DNA of 64,000 nt from an uncultured SAR116 cluster alpha proteobacterium (lineage in GTDB: Bacteria > Pseudomonadota > Alphaproteobacteria > Puniceispirillales > Puniceispirillaceae): positions 1-64,000 of the forward strand of contig CACOCY010000006.1 in assembly GCA_902625725.1 (NCBI GenBank). The letters run 5' to 3'. Below, piece by piece: positions 56,829 through 64,000 of this stretch. The first letter of the stretch is position 1. Every line of letters begins with the position of its first letter. A program made the position numbers and the translations under genes. Below the pieces are notes generated by a model that did no database searches, was not told where the DNA came from, and was given only the letters and a program-made list of their open reading frames with translations.

Positions 56829-57734
56829 CTATAATGACAATTTTTCTTCGTTGGGATTTCTATTTGTTTTTCTCACAAACTCTCGCCATACAATCACCAT
56901 GCTGCTTATAAAAATAGCAAATGCTCCAGTGAGCTCGAAAATTGATGGTATCTCAGAAAAAAATAAGAACCCTGCTAGACCAGCGGCTGGAAGTTGGAGA
57001 TATCTTAGTGTAGTTACTACGACAGCATCAGCATATCGATAGGCAAGGGTTACAGACAGTTGAAGGAATGAAGCTAGAATTCCTAAAAGTACCAACAACT
57101 GCCAAATATTGAAATCGTGTGAAACAACTAATTTCGAAGGAAAAATAGTTAAACCAGCTAACGAAACAATAAGTGCTCCTGCTATATTATGTATTAAAGT
57201 TACTGTGAATGGTGAATCTGATTTTCCGAGTTTCCGTAAAATTATGGATAAAGCTGCACCTGTCAAAGCAGCGGCAATCCCGTATGTTATACCGATACTT
57301 AATTTGCTTGAGAAAGGGTCTGTTATTAGAATAACTCCTATCATACCGACAATCACGGCTGACCATCGATAAATTCCAATTTTTTCTTTTAAAAAAAACG
57401 GTGAAAATAAAGTTACGAATATTATTGAACTTTGAAAAAGTGCAGTAGCTAAGCCAAGTGAGATATTTTGAAGAGCTAAGAACACGAGTGTGATACTGCT
57501 AAGTCCTAATATAACTCTTAGAAACATGGCAACCTTATTTTTGACATTAAATAATTTATATCTATGGATAAAAAAGGCAGAAATAATCAATATTGGTAAG
57601 GCGAACCAAAAACGAAAAATTAAAATACTAATAATGCTTAAATCTTGCGCTAGAACTTTTACTAGCATGCTTGTAAGTACGCCAAAGAACACCGTAAATA
57701 TGGAAAACAAAATACCTTTTGCTACTTCTGTCAT
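56829..57734 (-). CDS. EamA/DMT-family transporter
   Basis: This 301-residue inner-membrane protein has ten predicted helices in two EamA halves (about 1-140 and 150-285), with the usual R-F-W-F-A-L-P region in the second helix and P-x-x-A-G-L-A-G-F-L-F in the second half. Such carriers export amino acids or other metabolites. It diverges from the second molybdenum-hydroxylase operon, sharing about 170 bases of promoter region. Confidence 0.85.
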   Translation of the reverse strand: MTEVAKGILFSIFTVFFGVLTSMLVKVLAQDLSIISILIFRFWFALPILIISAFFIHRYKLFNVKNKVAMFLRVILGLSSITLVFLALQNISLGLATALFQSSIIFVTLFSPFFLKEKIGIYRWSAVIVGMIGVILITDPFSSKLSIGITYGIAAALTGAALSIILRKLGKSDSPFTVTLIHNIAGALIVSLAGLTIFPSKLVVSHDFNIWQLLVLLGILASFLQLSVTLAYRYADAVVVTTLRYLQLPAAGLAGFLFFSEIPSIFELTGAFAIFISSMVIVWREFVRKTNRNPNEEKLSL

Positions 57735-57906
57735 TTTTTTCTTTTCTTACACATTGGTGGGTGTTTTTTTGCTCTAAAGACCCTATCTTATTTTGTATGT
57801 TTATTCTTTGAAAAAAAGATTCATCACGGAAAAAAAATATAGACAAAATTATCGATAAAGTTAAAATTAAAGTTACCTTTGATTTTTATCTTTTGTGAGG
57901 AACAAA

Positions 57907-58770
57907 ATGAAAGCATCGGCATTCACATACCACAAGCCAAATTCTCTTGATGAAGCCCTAGGATTGCTGAAAAGTGAAGAGGAAGCAAAGGTGCTCGCTG
58001 GTGGACAGTCACTCATGCCAATGCTGAATATGAGATTTGTGCAACCAGAAACAGTGGTAGATGTAAACGGACTTAGCGAGTTGTCAACAATTTCTTTTAC
58101 AGACCGTGTTGAACTTGGCGCTTTGGTGCGCCAAAAAACACTAGCTACCGATACAATTATTGAGCAGCATCTACCGGTGATGCGGGAAGCTCTAAAATGG
58201 GTTGGCCATTTTCAAACCCAGTCTCGTGGAACAATTGGTGGCAGTTTGTGCCATTTGGATCCAGCATCAGAGTTGCCAATGGTAGCCTTATTATATGATG
58301 CTGAATTACAGGTTGCATCTGCATCTGGAACACGGGTAATTCCAATTAAAGAATGGGGCCTCGCTTACATGATGCCATCAATTGGACCAGATGAATTACT
58401 CACTAAAATATTTATAAAACCCTGGGATAAGCCATATGGTTTTGGCTTTCAAGAATTTGCAAGAAGGCACGGTGATTTTGCTATCGCTGCAGTTGGTTGT
58501 CTTTTAAAACTCAAAAATGGAGTAATAACCGATATTGCGATTTCAATTGGTGGTGTAGAGGATGTTCCAAGGAGGTTTATTGAATGCGAAGACGAATTGC
58601 GAGGTTCCAATTATGATATTAATGAAATCAAGCAGCGTATTGTAAATCCATTAAATCAAATTAATTATTTAGACGATAGCCTTGTCACAGGCTCTTACAG
58701 GCATAAACTGCTCAAAGGGTTACTTGCACGGGCAATCGAACAGGCCGGGACCAGGACAAACTCTGATTAA
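57907..58770 (+). CDS. Molybdenum hydroxylase FAD-binding subunit (CoxM-like)
   Basis: This 287-residue flavoprotein subunit has FAD motifs A-G-G-Q-S-L-M-P (about 31-38) and T-I-G-G-S-L followed by D-P-A-S-E-L-P (about 107-120). It is a paralogue of CoxM at 151-1005. GTG at 57895 opens the frame; the ATG at 57907, with GAGGA five bases upstream, is preferred. It ends 16 bases before the iron-sulfur subunit gene. The M-S-L order matches coxMSL, but the catalytic subunit shows that the complex is not a CO dehydrogenase. Confidence 0.88.
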   Translation: MKASAFTYHKPNSLDEALGLLKSEEEAKVLAGGQSLMPMLNMRFVQPETVVDVNGLSELSTISFTDRVELGALVRQKTLATDTIIEQHLPVMREALKWVGHFQTQSRGTIGGSLCHLDPASELPMVALLYDAELQVASASGTRVIPIKEWGLAYMMPSIGPDELLTKIFIKPWDKPYGFGFQEFARRHGDFAIAAVGCLLKLKNGVITDIAISIGGVEDVPRRFIECEDELRGSNYDINEIKQRIVNPLNQINYLDDSLVTGSYRHKLLKGLLARAIEQAGTRTNSD

Positions 58771-58786
58771 AAGAGGGAGATATTAA

Positions 58787-59275
58787 ATGCAAGAACAAGA
58801 CGTTCAAATGCATGTAAATGGCAAACCAGTCTCGGGCAAGGTGGAGGCAAGAACGCATTTAGGCGATTTTCTCCGCCAAGCAGTCGGACTAACTGGCACA
58901 CATCTAGGGTGCGAGCACGGTGTTTGTGGTGCCTGTACGGTTATTGTTGATGGAGATGCGGTACGTTCATGCCTTATGCTAGCGGTCCAAGCTGATAATT
59001 GTGACGTGACTACTATAGAAGGTATAGCAGAAGAGAATGGAAGTTTGCATCCTTTGCAAGAGGCTTTCCGTAATAATCATGCTTTGCAGTGTGGTTTTTG
59101 TACAGCAGGTATGATTACCTCATTATATGCATTCCTCTCTGAAAATCCAAATCGAAGTGACGAAGAAATAAGAGAAGCGATATCTGGTAATATATGCCGA
59201 TGTACTGGTTATCAGGGAATTATTTCCGCTGCAAAAGAGGCAGCAGCAAAAATGGCTAAAGACAATAGGAACTAA
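58787..59275 (+). CDS. Molybdenum hydroxylase [2Fe-2S] subunit (CoxS-like)
   Basis: This 162-residue electron-transfer subunit retains all eight cluster cysteines: C42, C47, C50, C62 for the ferredoxin-type cluster and C102, C105, C136, C138 for the helical-domain cluster. It is of the same length as CoxS of the first operon. AGGGAG precedes the ATG. The catalytic subunit gene starts three bases after its stop. Confidence 0.92.
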   Translation: MQEQDVQMHVNGKPVSGKVEARTHLGDFLRQAVGLTGTHLGCEHGVCGACTVIVDGDAVRSCLMLAVQADNCDVTTIEGIAEENGSLHPLQEAFRNNHALQCGFCTAGMITSLYAFLSENPNRSDEEIREAISGNICRCTGYQGIISAAKEAAAKMAKDNRN

Positions 59276-59278
59276 AAA

Positions 59279-61621
59279 ATGGGTGTAAGACAAATTGGTG
59301 CGCGTGTTCATAGGGTTGAAGACGAAAATTTAATTCGGGGAGAAGGGAAATATCTTGATGATATTCAGTTGCCTAACATGGTTTATGCAGCATTTTTGCG
59401 CTCCTCAATGGCTCATGCAAAAATATCGATAACTGATGTTGAGGCAGCACAGTCATTGCCGGGCGTGCAAGCAGTATTCACTTATGATACTCTTCCATCT
59501 TCTCTTATTAGTAAAACTCAATTGGAGACTTATCCTGCTCCTATAATTAAACAAAGTATGTTACCCGACCTACTTGCGAATGACGAGGTAGCACACGTTG
59601 GGCAAGCTATTGCAATGGTAATAGCAAGCTCTCGCCATATAGCAGAAGATGCTTGCGAACTAATACAAGTAGATTATCAGCCGCTGACACCAGTCGTGGA
59701 TGTTTTGGAAGCAGCAAAACCGGATAGTCAATTGACCCATAGCACGTTGAAAGACAATATTGCTGCATCTATAGAGACAAAGTTTGGCGATGTAGAAAGT
59801 GCATTTGCGGAGTGCGAAGACTCCTTAGAGTTAAATTTCAAACAACACCGTGGAGGCTGCCATTCCATGGAATGTAGAGGTGTTCTTGGTGATTGGCAGC
59901 AGCAATTAGGCGAATTAACATTATACTCGTCAACGCAATGTCCGTATTTAGTTCGAAGGATGGTCTCTAAACAGCTGGGGTGTCCAGAGAGCTCAATAAG
60001 AGTAATAGCGCCTGACGTTGGGGGTGGGTTCGGGCCAAAAGCAGGATACTATCCTGAAGAAACCCTTATTGCAATAGCGTCAAAACAGCTAAGAAAACCT
60101 GTGAAATGGTCTGAAGATAGAAGAGAACACTTCACTTCAACTAATCAACAAAGAGATCAAATATGGAATTTAAAGGTTGGTTTTAAAAATAATGGAGAAA
60201 TCACGGCTATAAGAGGACACGTTACTCACGATAGCGGTGCTTTTCTAAATTATGGGTTATTGCTTTCTGCAACTACCTTGATGCCTTTACCGGGCCCTTA
60301 CAAAATAAAAAACCTTCATGTAACGCTTGATGCTATTTACACAAATACCGTTTCTACGAGTCCAGTAAGAGGGGCAGGAAGACCAAATGCTGCTTACGCG
60401 ATGGACAGGGTTATAGATGCGGTAGCACGTCATTTAGCTATAGACCCTGCAGAAATGAGACAAATTAATTTAGTAAAAAATGAAGACTTTCCATATCAGC
60501 CAGGATCTAAACATCGGAATGGTTCAATGATGACTTATGACAGTGGAGATTATACGGGTATGTTAGCCATGGTGAAAGAAATGGCAGATTATGATGGCTT
60601 TCGCAAACAACAAAAAGAGGCTAGGGCGAATGGAAAATATCTTGGTATTGGTTTAGCTTGTTTCATAGAAGACACAGGTATGGGACCCTATGAGGGTGTC
60701 AACGTGCGTGTTGACGTATCAGGAAACGTTATCGCATCTACAGGTGCTACTAGCCAAGGTCAGGGTCACGCAACAGTAATTTCACAAGTGATTGCTGAAA
60801 ATCTGGATATAGATATAAGTAAAATACGAGTTGAAGCAGGGGATACTGGAAAATTTCCTCATGGAATAGGTGCTATTGGAAGTAGAACAGGAGTAAATGT
60901 AGGCATATCAGCAAATGATGCAGCAGCCCAGGTAAAAACAAAAGCTTTAAAGCTAGCATCTATTTTGCTTGAGAAGTCAGAGAATGAGTTGGAACTTTCA
61001 GATGGGGCAGTAAGAGTTCGCAACGACTCGAATCAGTTTATTACCCTTGCAGATTTGGCATTACAATTATCACCTGCAGTTGCTGGGAAACTTCCAGAGG
61101 GTTTCGAAACAGCTGGTTTGGAAGCTGTGTCGTATCAAACTACCGACTACATGCCTCACTCAAGTGGTGCTAATATAGCAAAGGTTGAAGTTGATATTAT
61201 CACCGGTGGTATCAAAATTCTTGATTATTATGTGGTTCATGACTGTGGAAGAATATTAAATCCAATGATCGTGGACGGACAGATTATAGGCGGGGTTGTT
61301 CATGGTATTGGAAATGCAATGTTTGAGCAGATGGTATATGATGATGCCGGTAATCCAATGACCACAAATTATGGTGACTATTTGCTGCCTTTAGCCTCTG
61401 AGATGCCAGAAATACATGTGGCCCACATTGAAACTCCGTCCCCTGCAAATCCAATGGGATTGAAAGGTGCAGGGGAGGGAGGAACCATACCTGCTATTGG
61501 AGCAATGATAAATGCTATCGAAGATGCGTTAACACCTTTCGACGCGTATGTTGCACAATATCCAGTGACCCCGGAATATATCCTTGATTTGATTGATGGA
61601 AAAAAGGTGGCTGCAGAATAA
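59279..61621 (+). CDS. Molybdenum hydroxylase catalytic subunit, xanthine-dehydrogenase/form II type
   Basis: This 780-residue molybdenum-binding subunit has the active-site glutamate E733 (K-G-A-G-E-G-G), the D-V-G-G-G-F-G stretch (246-252) and Q-G-Q-G-H for the cofactor. The loop that defines CO dehydrogenases lacks the copper cysteine: it reads S-P-V-R-G-A-G-R (361-368), close to the form II A-Y-R-G-A-G-R but with P-V replacing A-Y. It is therefore a hydroxylase of aldehydes, N-heterocycles or other small substrates. No maturation gene follows; the XdhC and MocA homologues of the cox operon probably serve both. Confidence 0.9.
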   Translation: MGVRQIGARVHRVEDENLIRGEGKYLDDIQLPNMVYAAFLRSSMAHAKISITDVEAAQSLPGVQAVFTYDTLPSSLISKTQLETYPAPIIKQSMLPDLLANDEVAHVGQAIAMVIASSRHIAEDACELIQVDYQPLTPVVDVLEAAKPDSQLTHSTLKDNIAASIETKFGDVESAFAECEDSLELNFKQHRGGCHSMECRGVLGDWQQQLGELTLYSSTQCPYLVRRMVSKQLGCPESSIRVIAPDVGGGFGPKAGYYPEETLIAIASKQLRKPVKWSEDRREHFTSTNQQRDQIWNLKVGFKNNGEITAIRGHVTHDSGAFLNYGLLLSATTLMPLPGPYKIKNLHVTLDAIYTNTVSTSPVRGAGRPNAAYAMDRVIDAVARHLAIDPAEMRQINLVKNEDFPYQPGSKHRNGSMMTYDSGDYTGMLAMVKEMADYDGFRKQQKEARANGKYLGIGLACFIEDTGMGPYEGVNVRVDVSGNVIASTGATSQGQGHATVISQVIAENLDIDISKIRVEAGDTGKFPHGIGAIGSRTGVNVGISANDAAAQVKTKALKLASILLEKSENELELSDGAVRVRNDSNQFITLADLALQLSPAVAGKLPEGFETAGLEAVSYQTTDYMPHSSGANIAKVEVDIITGGIKILDYYVVHDCGRILNPMIVDGQIIGGVVHGIGNAMFEQMVYDDAGNPMTTNYGDYLLPLASEMPEIHVAHIETPSPANPMGLKGAGEGGTIPAIGAMINAIEDALTPFDAYVAQYPVTPEYILDLIDGKKVAAE

Positions 61622-61637
61622 GGTAAATTTTCCTAAT

Positions 61638-62565
61638 TCAATTTCGAAGCTTTATAATTTGTTCAAGTAATTCACAAATTTGCTTACTTTTTTTGAAACT
61701 CGGTACAACGTTATTTTCACAAGAATTTCGAAAACTTTCTAGCATCAACACATATTGGTTGTATGGCTCAAATATTTTTGTGCTCTCTCCTATTTCTCCT
61801 ACTGCCCAGCTTGCTGTAGCTATTTCACACGGATTAAACGGCGTATCTAGTCTTCCCCAGCCTCGGCGGCCAGTTATGTGAACAGATTGAGACAAACTCA
61901 TATCGCTTGAGACCTGCATTGAAAGTCTTTTACCATTTCCAAAATCAACTAATGCATTCATATTTTTTTCGACATCTAAATCTTTTCCATTTGTAAGTCA
62001 AAAGATATTAAACCAGGTTCACTCTCAAATAATATTAATCCTGCAAGTATCGTGTAGCATGCAATATCTAAGACTGGTCCACCCCCCATAGATGCATAAT
62101 TTCTTACATCTCCTTCCGGCCTTGGTGGATACGAAAAAATTGCTGAAACATAGAGAGGTTCTCCAATATCCATTTGTTTAAGCCATTCCCATTGAGGATG
62201 ATGACACACCATAAATGCTTCTTGAAAATAACGATTATTTTTACCAGCAGCTTCCTCAACTGCTCATATTTCTTGTAAAGATAAGGCCATCGGCTTCTCA
62301 CATAAAACGTATTTTCCAGCATTTAAAGCTTTAATGTTCCATTCTGAGTGTAAATGATTTGGAAGAGGAATATATACGGCCTCTGCCTCAGGATCTGCAA
62401 GTACGTCTTCATAATGACCAACTTTTGAAGATTTATCATAATTTAAGTTTAAAAGTTTCGTTGGATTGCGTGTTCCAAGATGCACTACAGTGAAGCCAAT
62501 TTTTCTCATAGCAGGGATTAACTGATTCTGGAAATTTTAGTGTCACCTAATATTCCAAATCTCAT
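61638..62565 (-). pseudogene. Broken Gfo/Idh/MocA-family oxidoreductase
   Basis: Three frame segments together spell a NAD(P)-dependent sugar-type dehydrogenase. ATG 62565 begins M-R-F-G-I-L-G (Rossmann start, AGAGG upstream). The frame shifts near 62525, a one-base loss, and then continues as Q-L-I-P-A-M. The classical E-K-P-M-A-L (catalytic lysine) follows near 62285. An in-frame TGA at 62264-62266 interrupts the chain, which continues in the same frame to 61976. A second frameshift near 61985 joins the C-terminal part (D-V-E-K-N-M-N-A-L-V-D-F) to 61638. Three lesions argue for a decayed gene, although sequencing error could explain single ones. Confidence 0.82.
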
Positions 62566-62617
62566 GTTTACCTCTCATTAAAGAAAATTGTTTTTTATAA
62601 AAAAGCTGAACGTTAGC

Positions 62618-63247
62618 TTAATCATTATCTGTAAGACCTGCACCCGCTCCTTCTAGTCTTGAATGTTCAGTTTCTGGAACATATGTATTTGATGCAAGAA
62701 CCTCAAGTTCTCTCCAAATTTTTTCTTCTATAAATAAAGTGTCTGATGGCTGCAATAGAGCCAGATTGTCATCGAACTGACTAACAATCTCTAATTTCAA
62801 ATTATCGGCTTTTGTAAAACTAAGAAATTCTTTGCTAGCCAATAAAGAATATTGATGAATTCCTGCAACCTCTTGGTCGTTGAGACTTATTAAAACTTTC
62901 AACTCCGGGGCCAGATGGATACATGTTCCTGCCAGAAGTAATATGCTATCAATGTGTTTTATATAAATCTTTTTATATAGATTTGATTGTAAACAATCTA
63001 TCAAAAATGAGGCATTCTGGACAACAGAAATAGATTCAAACTTTGCAATTTTTGAAGAGGTATTTAAAGAAAGAGGTGGTTCCTTACTCGCTTGAATTAA
63101 GCTTGGTAAAAAATCGAAAAATTTAAATTGATAAGCACCAATTTTTGCAGCGCTAGATGCTATATCCTGAGCATTACCAACATCAACTCCACCACCAACA
63201 CAAGCTTTATAACATAAAAAAAGTGTTTCTGAGAAGGAGCGATGCAT
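62618..63247 (-). CDS. Conserved protein of unknown function, possibly DUF3726
   Basis: This 209-residue protein begins S-F-S-E-T-L-F-L-C-Y-K-A-C-V-G-G-G-V-D-V, resembling the start of DUF3726 proteins (S-x-x-E...K-A-x-x-G-x-G). The match is from memory and tentative. It is probably soluble and has no signal peptide. Its ATG lies two bases after the stop of the upstream gene, so the two are co-transcribed and may act together. Confidence 0.6.
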   Translation of the reverse strand: MHRSFSETLFLCYKACVGGGVDVGNAQDIASSAAKIGAYQFKFFDFLPSLIQASKEPPLSLNTSSKIAKFESISVVQNASFLIDCLQSNLYKKIYIKHIDSILLLAGTCIHLAPELKVLISLNDQEVAGIHQYSLLASKEFLSFTKADNLKLEIVSQFDDNLALLQPSDTLFIEEKIWRELEVLASNTYVPETEHSRLEGAGAGLTDND

Positions 63248-63249
63248 AA

Positions 63250-64000
63250 TTAGTTAAGTGCTGGAAGCCACCAATCATCAGCATCTGGAGCCGCTAATTC
63301 GGACGCTGTTGGCGCACCCTGGTATAACGTTATGCGTGTCCATCTATCTGACTTTGGATCGAATTTTGCTGCGCCAAAAAATGATAATTTACATCTCAGC
63401 ATATCAATTGGACGGCAATTTTTACCAATCAAATTATCTTGTATTTCACCGTAAGGTGCCCATAAAGATGTCTGTATTCTTCTCACGATATATCGAAATT
63501 CTGGATGCTTTAGGATAAAAACAGCAGTAATTTCGTTTTCATCATAATCCTTTAATGCGTTTTCCAATTCTTGAACTCTTTTCGCAATATCAAGTGGTTG
63601 CTCTTTTTCGGCTCCTTCTTCTGTTTGTCTTAAACCGAGTCTAGGTTCGAGCTTAGATGCGGAGGTATACCAGAACTGGAAATTTTCGTCTGGATCAGAA
63701 AAATCGATCTTAAACGCCCAATCAAATTGTTTCCTCATTATTTTTTTTAGTGATTTTAAAGACATATCAGGGCGGAGGCGAGCTTCGGCGTTACTATTCA
63801 TACAATGTGATAAATCGTCAATCTCATCTCCCCCTATTTCAACTATAAGCGAGATCATGAGCTCCTGCGTTTCAATTGACAGTTCACTAGTTTCATTTAC
63901 AAGTTTGTTGAGCGGGTGATAATCATCAGTATATGATTGAAATTTAGGACCTAATTCATCCCATTCTTTTCTAAGAATAGTTATTCGGTTAGCCTGAACC
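63250..64000 (-). CDS. Uncharacterised protein, 5' end beyond the window
   Basis: The frame is open from its stop at 63250 to the right edge of the window, so the gene is cut and its start lies outside. An internal ATG at 63858 gives 202 residues, but the coding frame clearly continues upstream (R-K-E-W-D-E-L-G-P-K-F, then N-E-T-S-E-L). The visible part is soluble and charged, with a possible coiled segment early and W-x-P-Y-G-E-I, F-F-G-A-A-K-F and D-D-W-W-L-P at the end. I do not recognise the family. It is coupled to the downstream gene. Confidence 0.6.
   Translation of the reverse strand, partial: VQANRITILRKEWDELGPKFQSYTDDYHPLNKLVNETSELSIETQELMISLIVEIGGDEIDDLSHCMNSNAEARLRPDMSLKSLKKIMRKQFDWAFKIDFSDPDENFQFWYTSASKLEPRLGLRQTEEGAEKEQPLDIAKRVQELENALKDYDENEITAVFILKHPEFRYIVRRIQTSLWAPYGEIQDNLIGKNCRPIDMLRCKLSFFGAAKFDPKSDRWTRITLYQGAPTASELAAPDADDWWLPALN

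Noticed and set aside
59279-61621. Annotation as a CO dehydrogenase large subunit
   Set aside because: The copper cysteine motif is absent (S-P-V-R-G-A-G-R instead of AYRCSFR); form II-like enzymes are not established CO oxidisers.
1-64000. CRISPR arrays, insertion sequences, prophage, tRNA or rRNA genes
   Set aside because: No regularly spaced repeats, transposase or integrase motifs, or tRNA-like cloverleaf sequences were seen while reading both strands; a dedicated search (tRNAscan-SE, ISfinder) was not possible.

Overview
The window is an AT-rich (by eye roughly 36-38% GC), gene-dense bacterial segment. No phage, insertion sequence, CRISPR or RNA gene was recognised. The gene families (coxMSLDEF-type CO dehydrogenase cluster, Fur/Mur-like regulator, yejABEF, TolB/TPR adenylate cyclase, a GcvT-family protein resembling DMSP demethylase, bifunctional IolC) suggest a free-living, probably marine, heterotrophic alphaproteobacterium with a streamlined genome, such as a low-GC SAR116-like lineage. 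The lineage is an inference from gene content only.

Layout. (1) 151-7975: coxM-S-L-D-E-F, a MocA-like molybdenum-cofactor nucleotidyltransferase and coxG, in one direction and mostly overlapping. CoxL carries the form I active-site signature AYRCSFR, so this should be a genuine aerobic CO dehydrogenase with its maturation genes. (2) 8121-10343: a small DCC thiol-oxidoreductase-like gene, then a multidomain protein that joins two CDGSH iron-sulfur motifs, a [2Fe-2S] ferredoxin domain, a class III nucleotidyl cyclase and a Rieske domain. It is the most unusual gene in the window. (3) 10726-15893: an oligopeptide-type ABC transporter, followed by a Fur-family regulator. (4) 16561-25012 (minus strand): two MFS carriers and a complete yejABEF peptide importer. 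(5) 25493-27548: a DmdA-like GcvT protein and a crotonase lacking both catalytic glutamates. (6) 27804-34603 (minus strand): a Tat-exported binding protein, two permeases and an ATPase of the sugar/polyamine type, ending in a very large amidase.

(7) 34839-46615: a catabolic island with two alpha/beta hydrolases, three cupins, an IolC kinase-aldolase fusion, a polysaccharide-deacetylase/allantoinase-like enzyme, an amidase, a gamma-glutamyltransferase-family enzyme and a fumarylacetoacetate-hydrolase-family enzyme. Together with region 6 it looks like uptake and hydrolytic breakdown of amide-containing compounds; the substrate cannot be read from sequence. (8) 46828-55515: two more class III cyclases of different architecture (convergent), an orphan exported protein, a DUF188 protein, an aldo/keto reductase, propionyl-CoA synthetase and a cold-shock protein. 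(9) 55638-57734 (minus strand): an AbrB-type membrane protein and an EamA exporter. (10) 57907-61621: a second molybdenum hydroxylase (M-S-L order) of form II/xanthine-dehydrogenase type, with no maturation genes of its own; it presumably borrows those of region 1. (11) 61638-64000 (minus strand): a Gfo/Idh/MocA dehydrogenase pseudogene with three lesions and two uncharacterised genes, the last cut by the window edge.

Themes: two molybdenum hydroxylases share one maturation set; three nucleotidyl cyclases of different build lie in 40 kb, one loaded with iron-sulfur domains and located just behind the CO dehydrogenase genes; and stable hairpins sit inside operons just after highly expressed genes (coxL and two solute-binding proteins), probably setting unequal expression.
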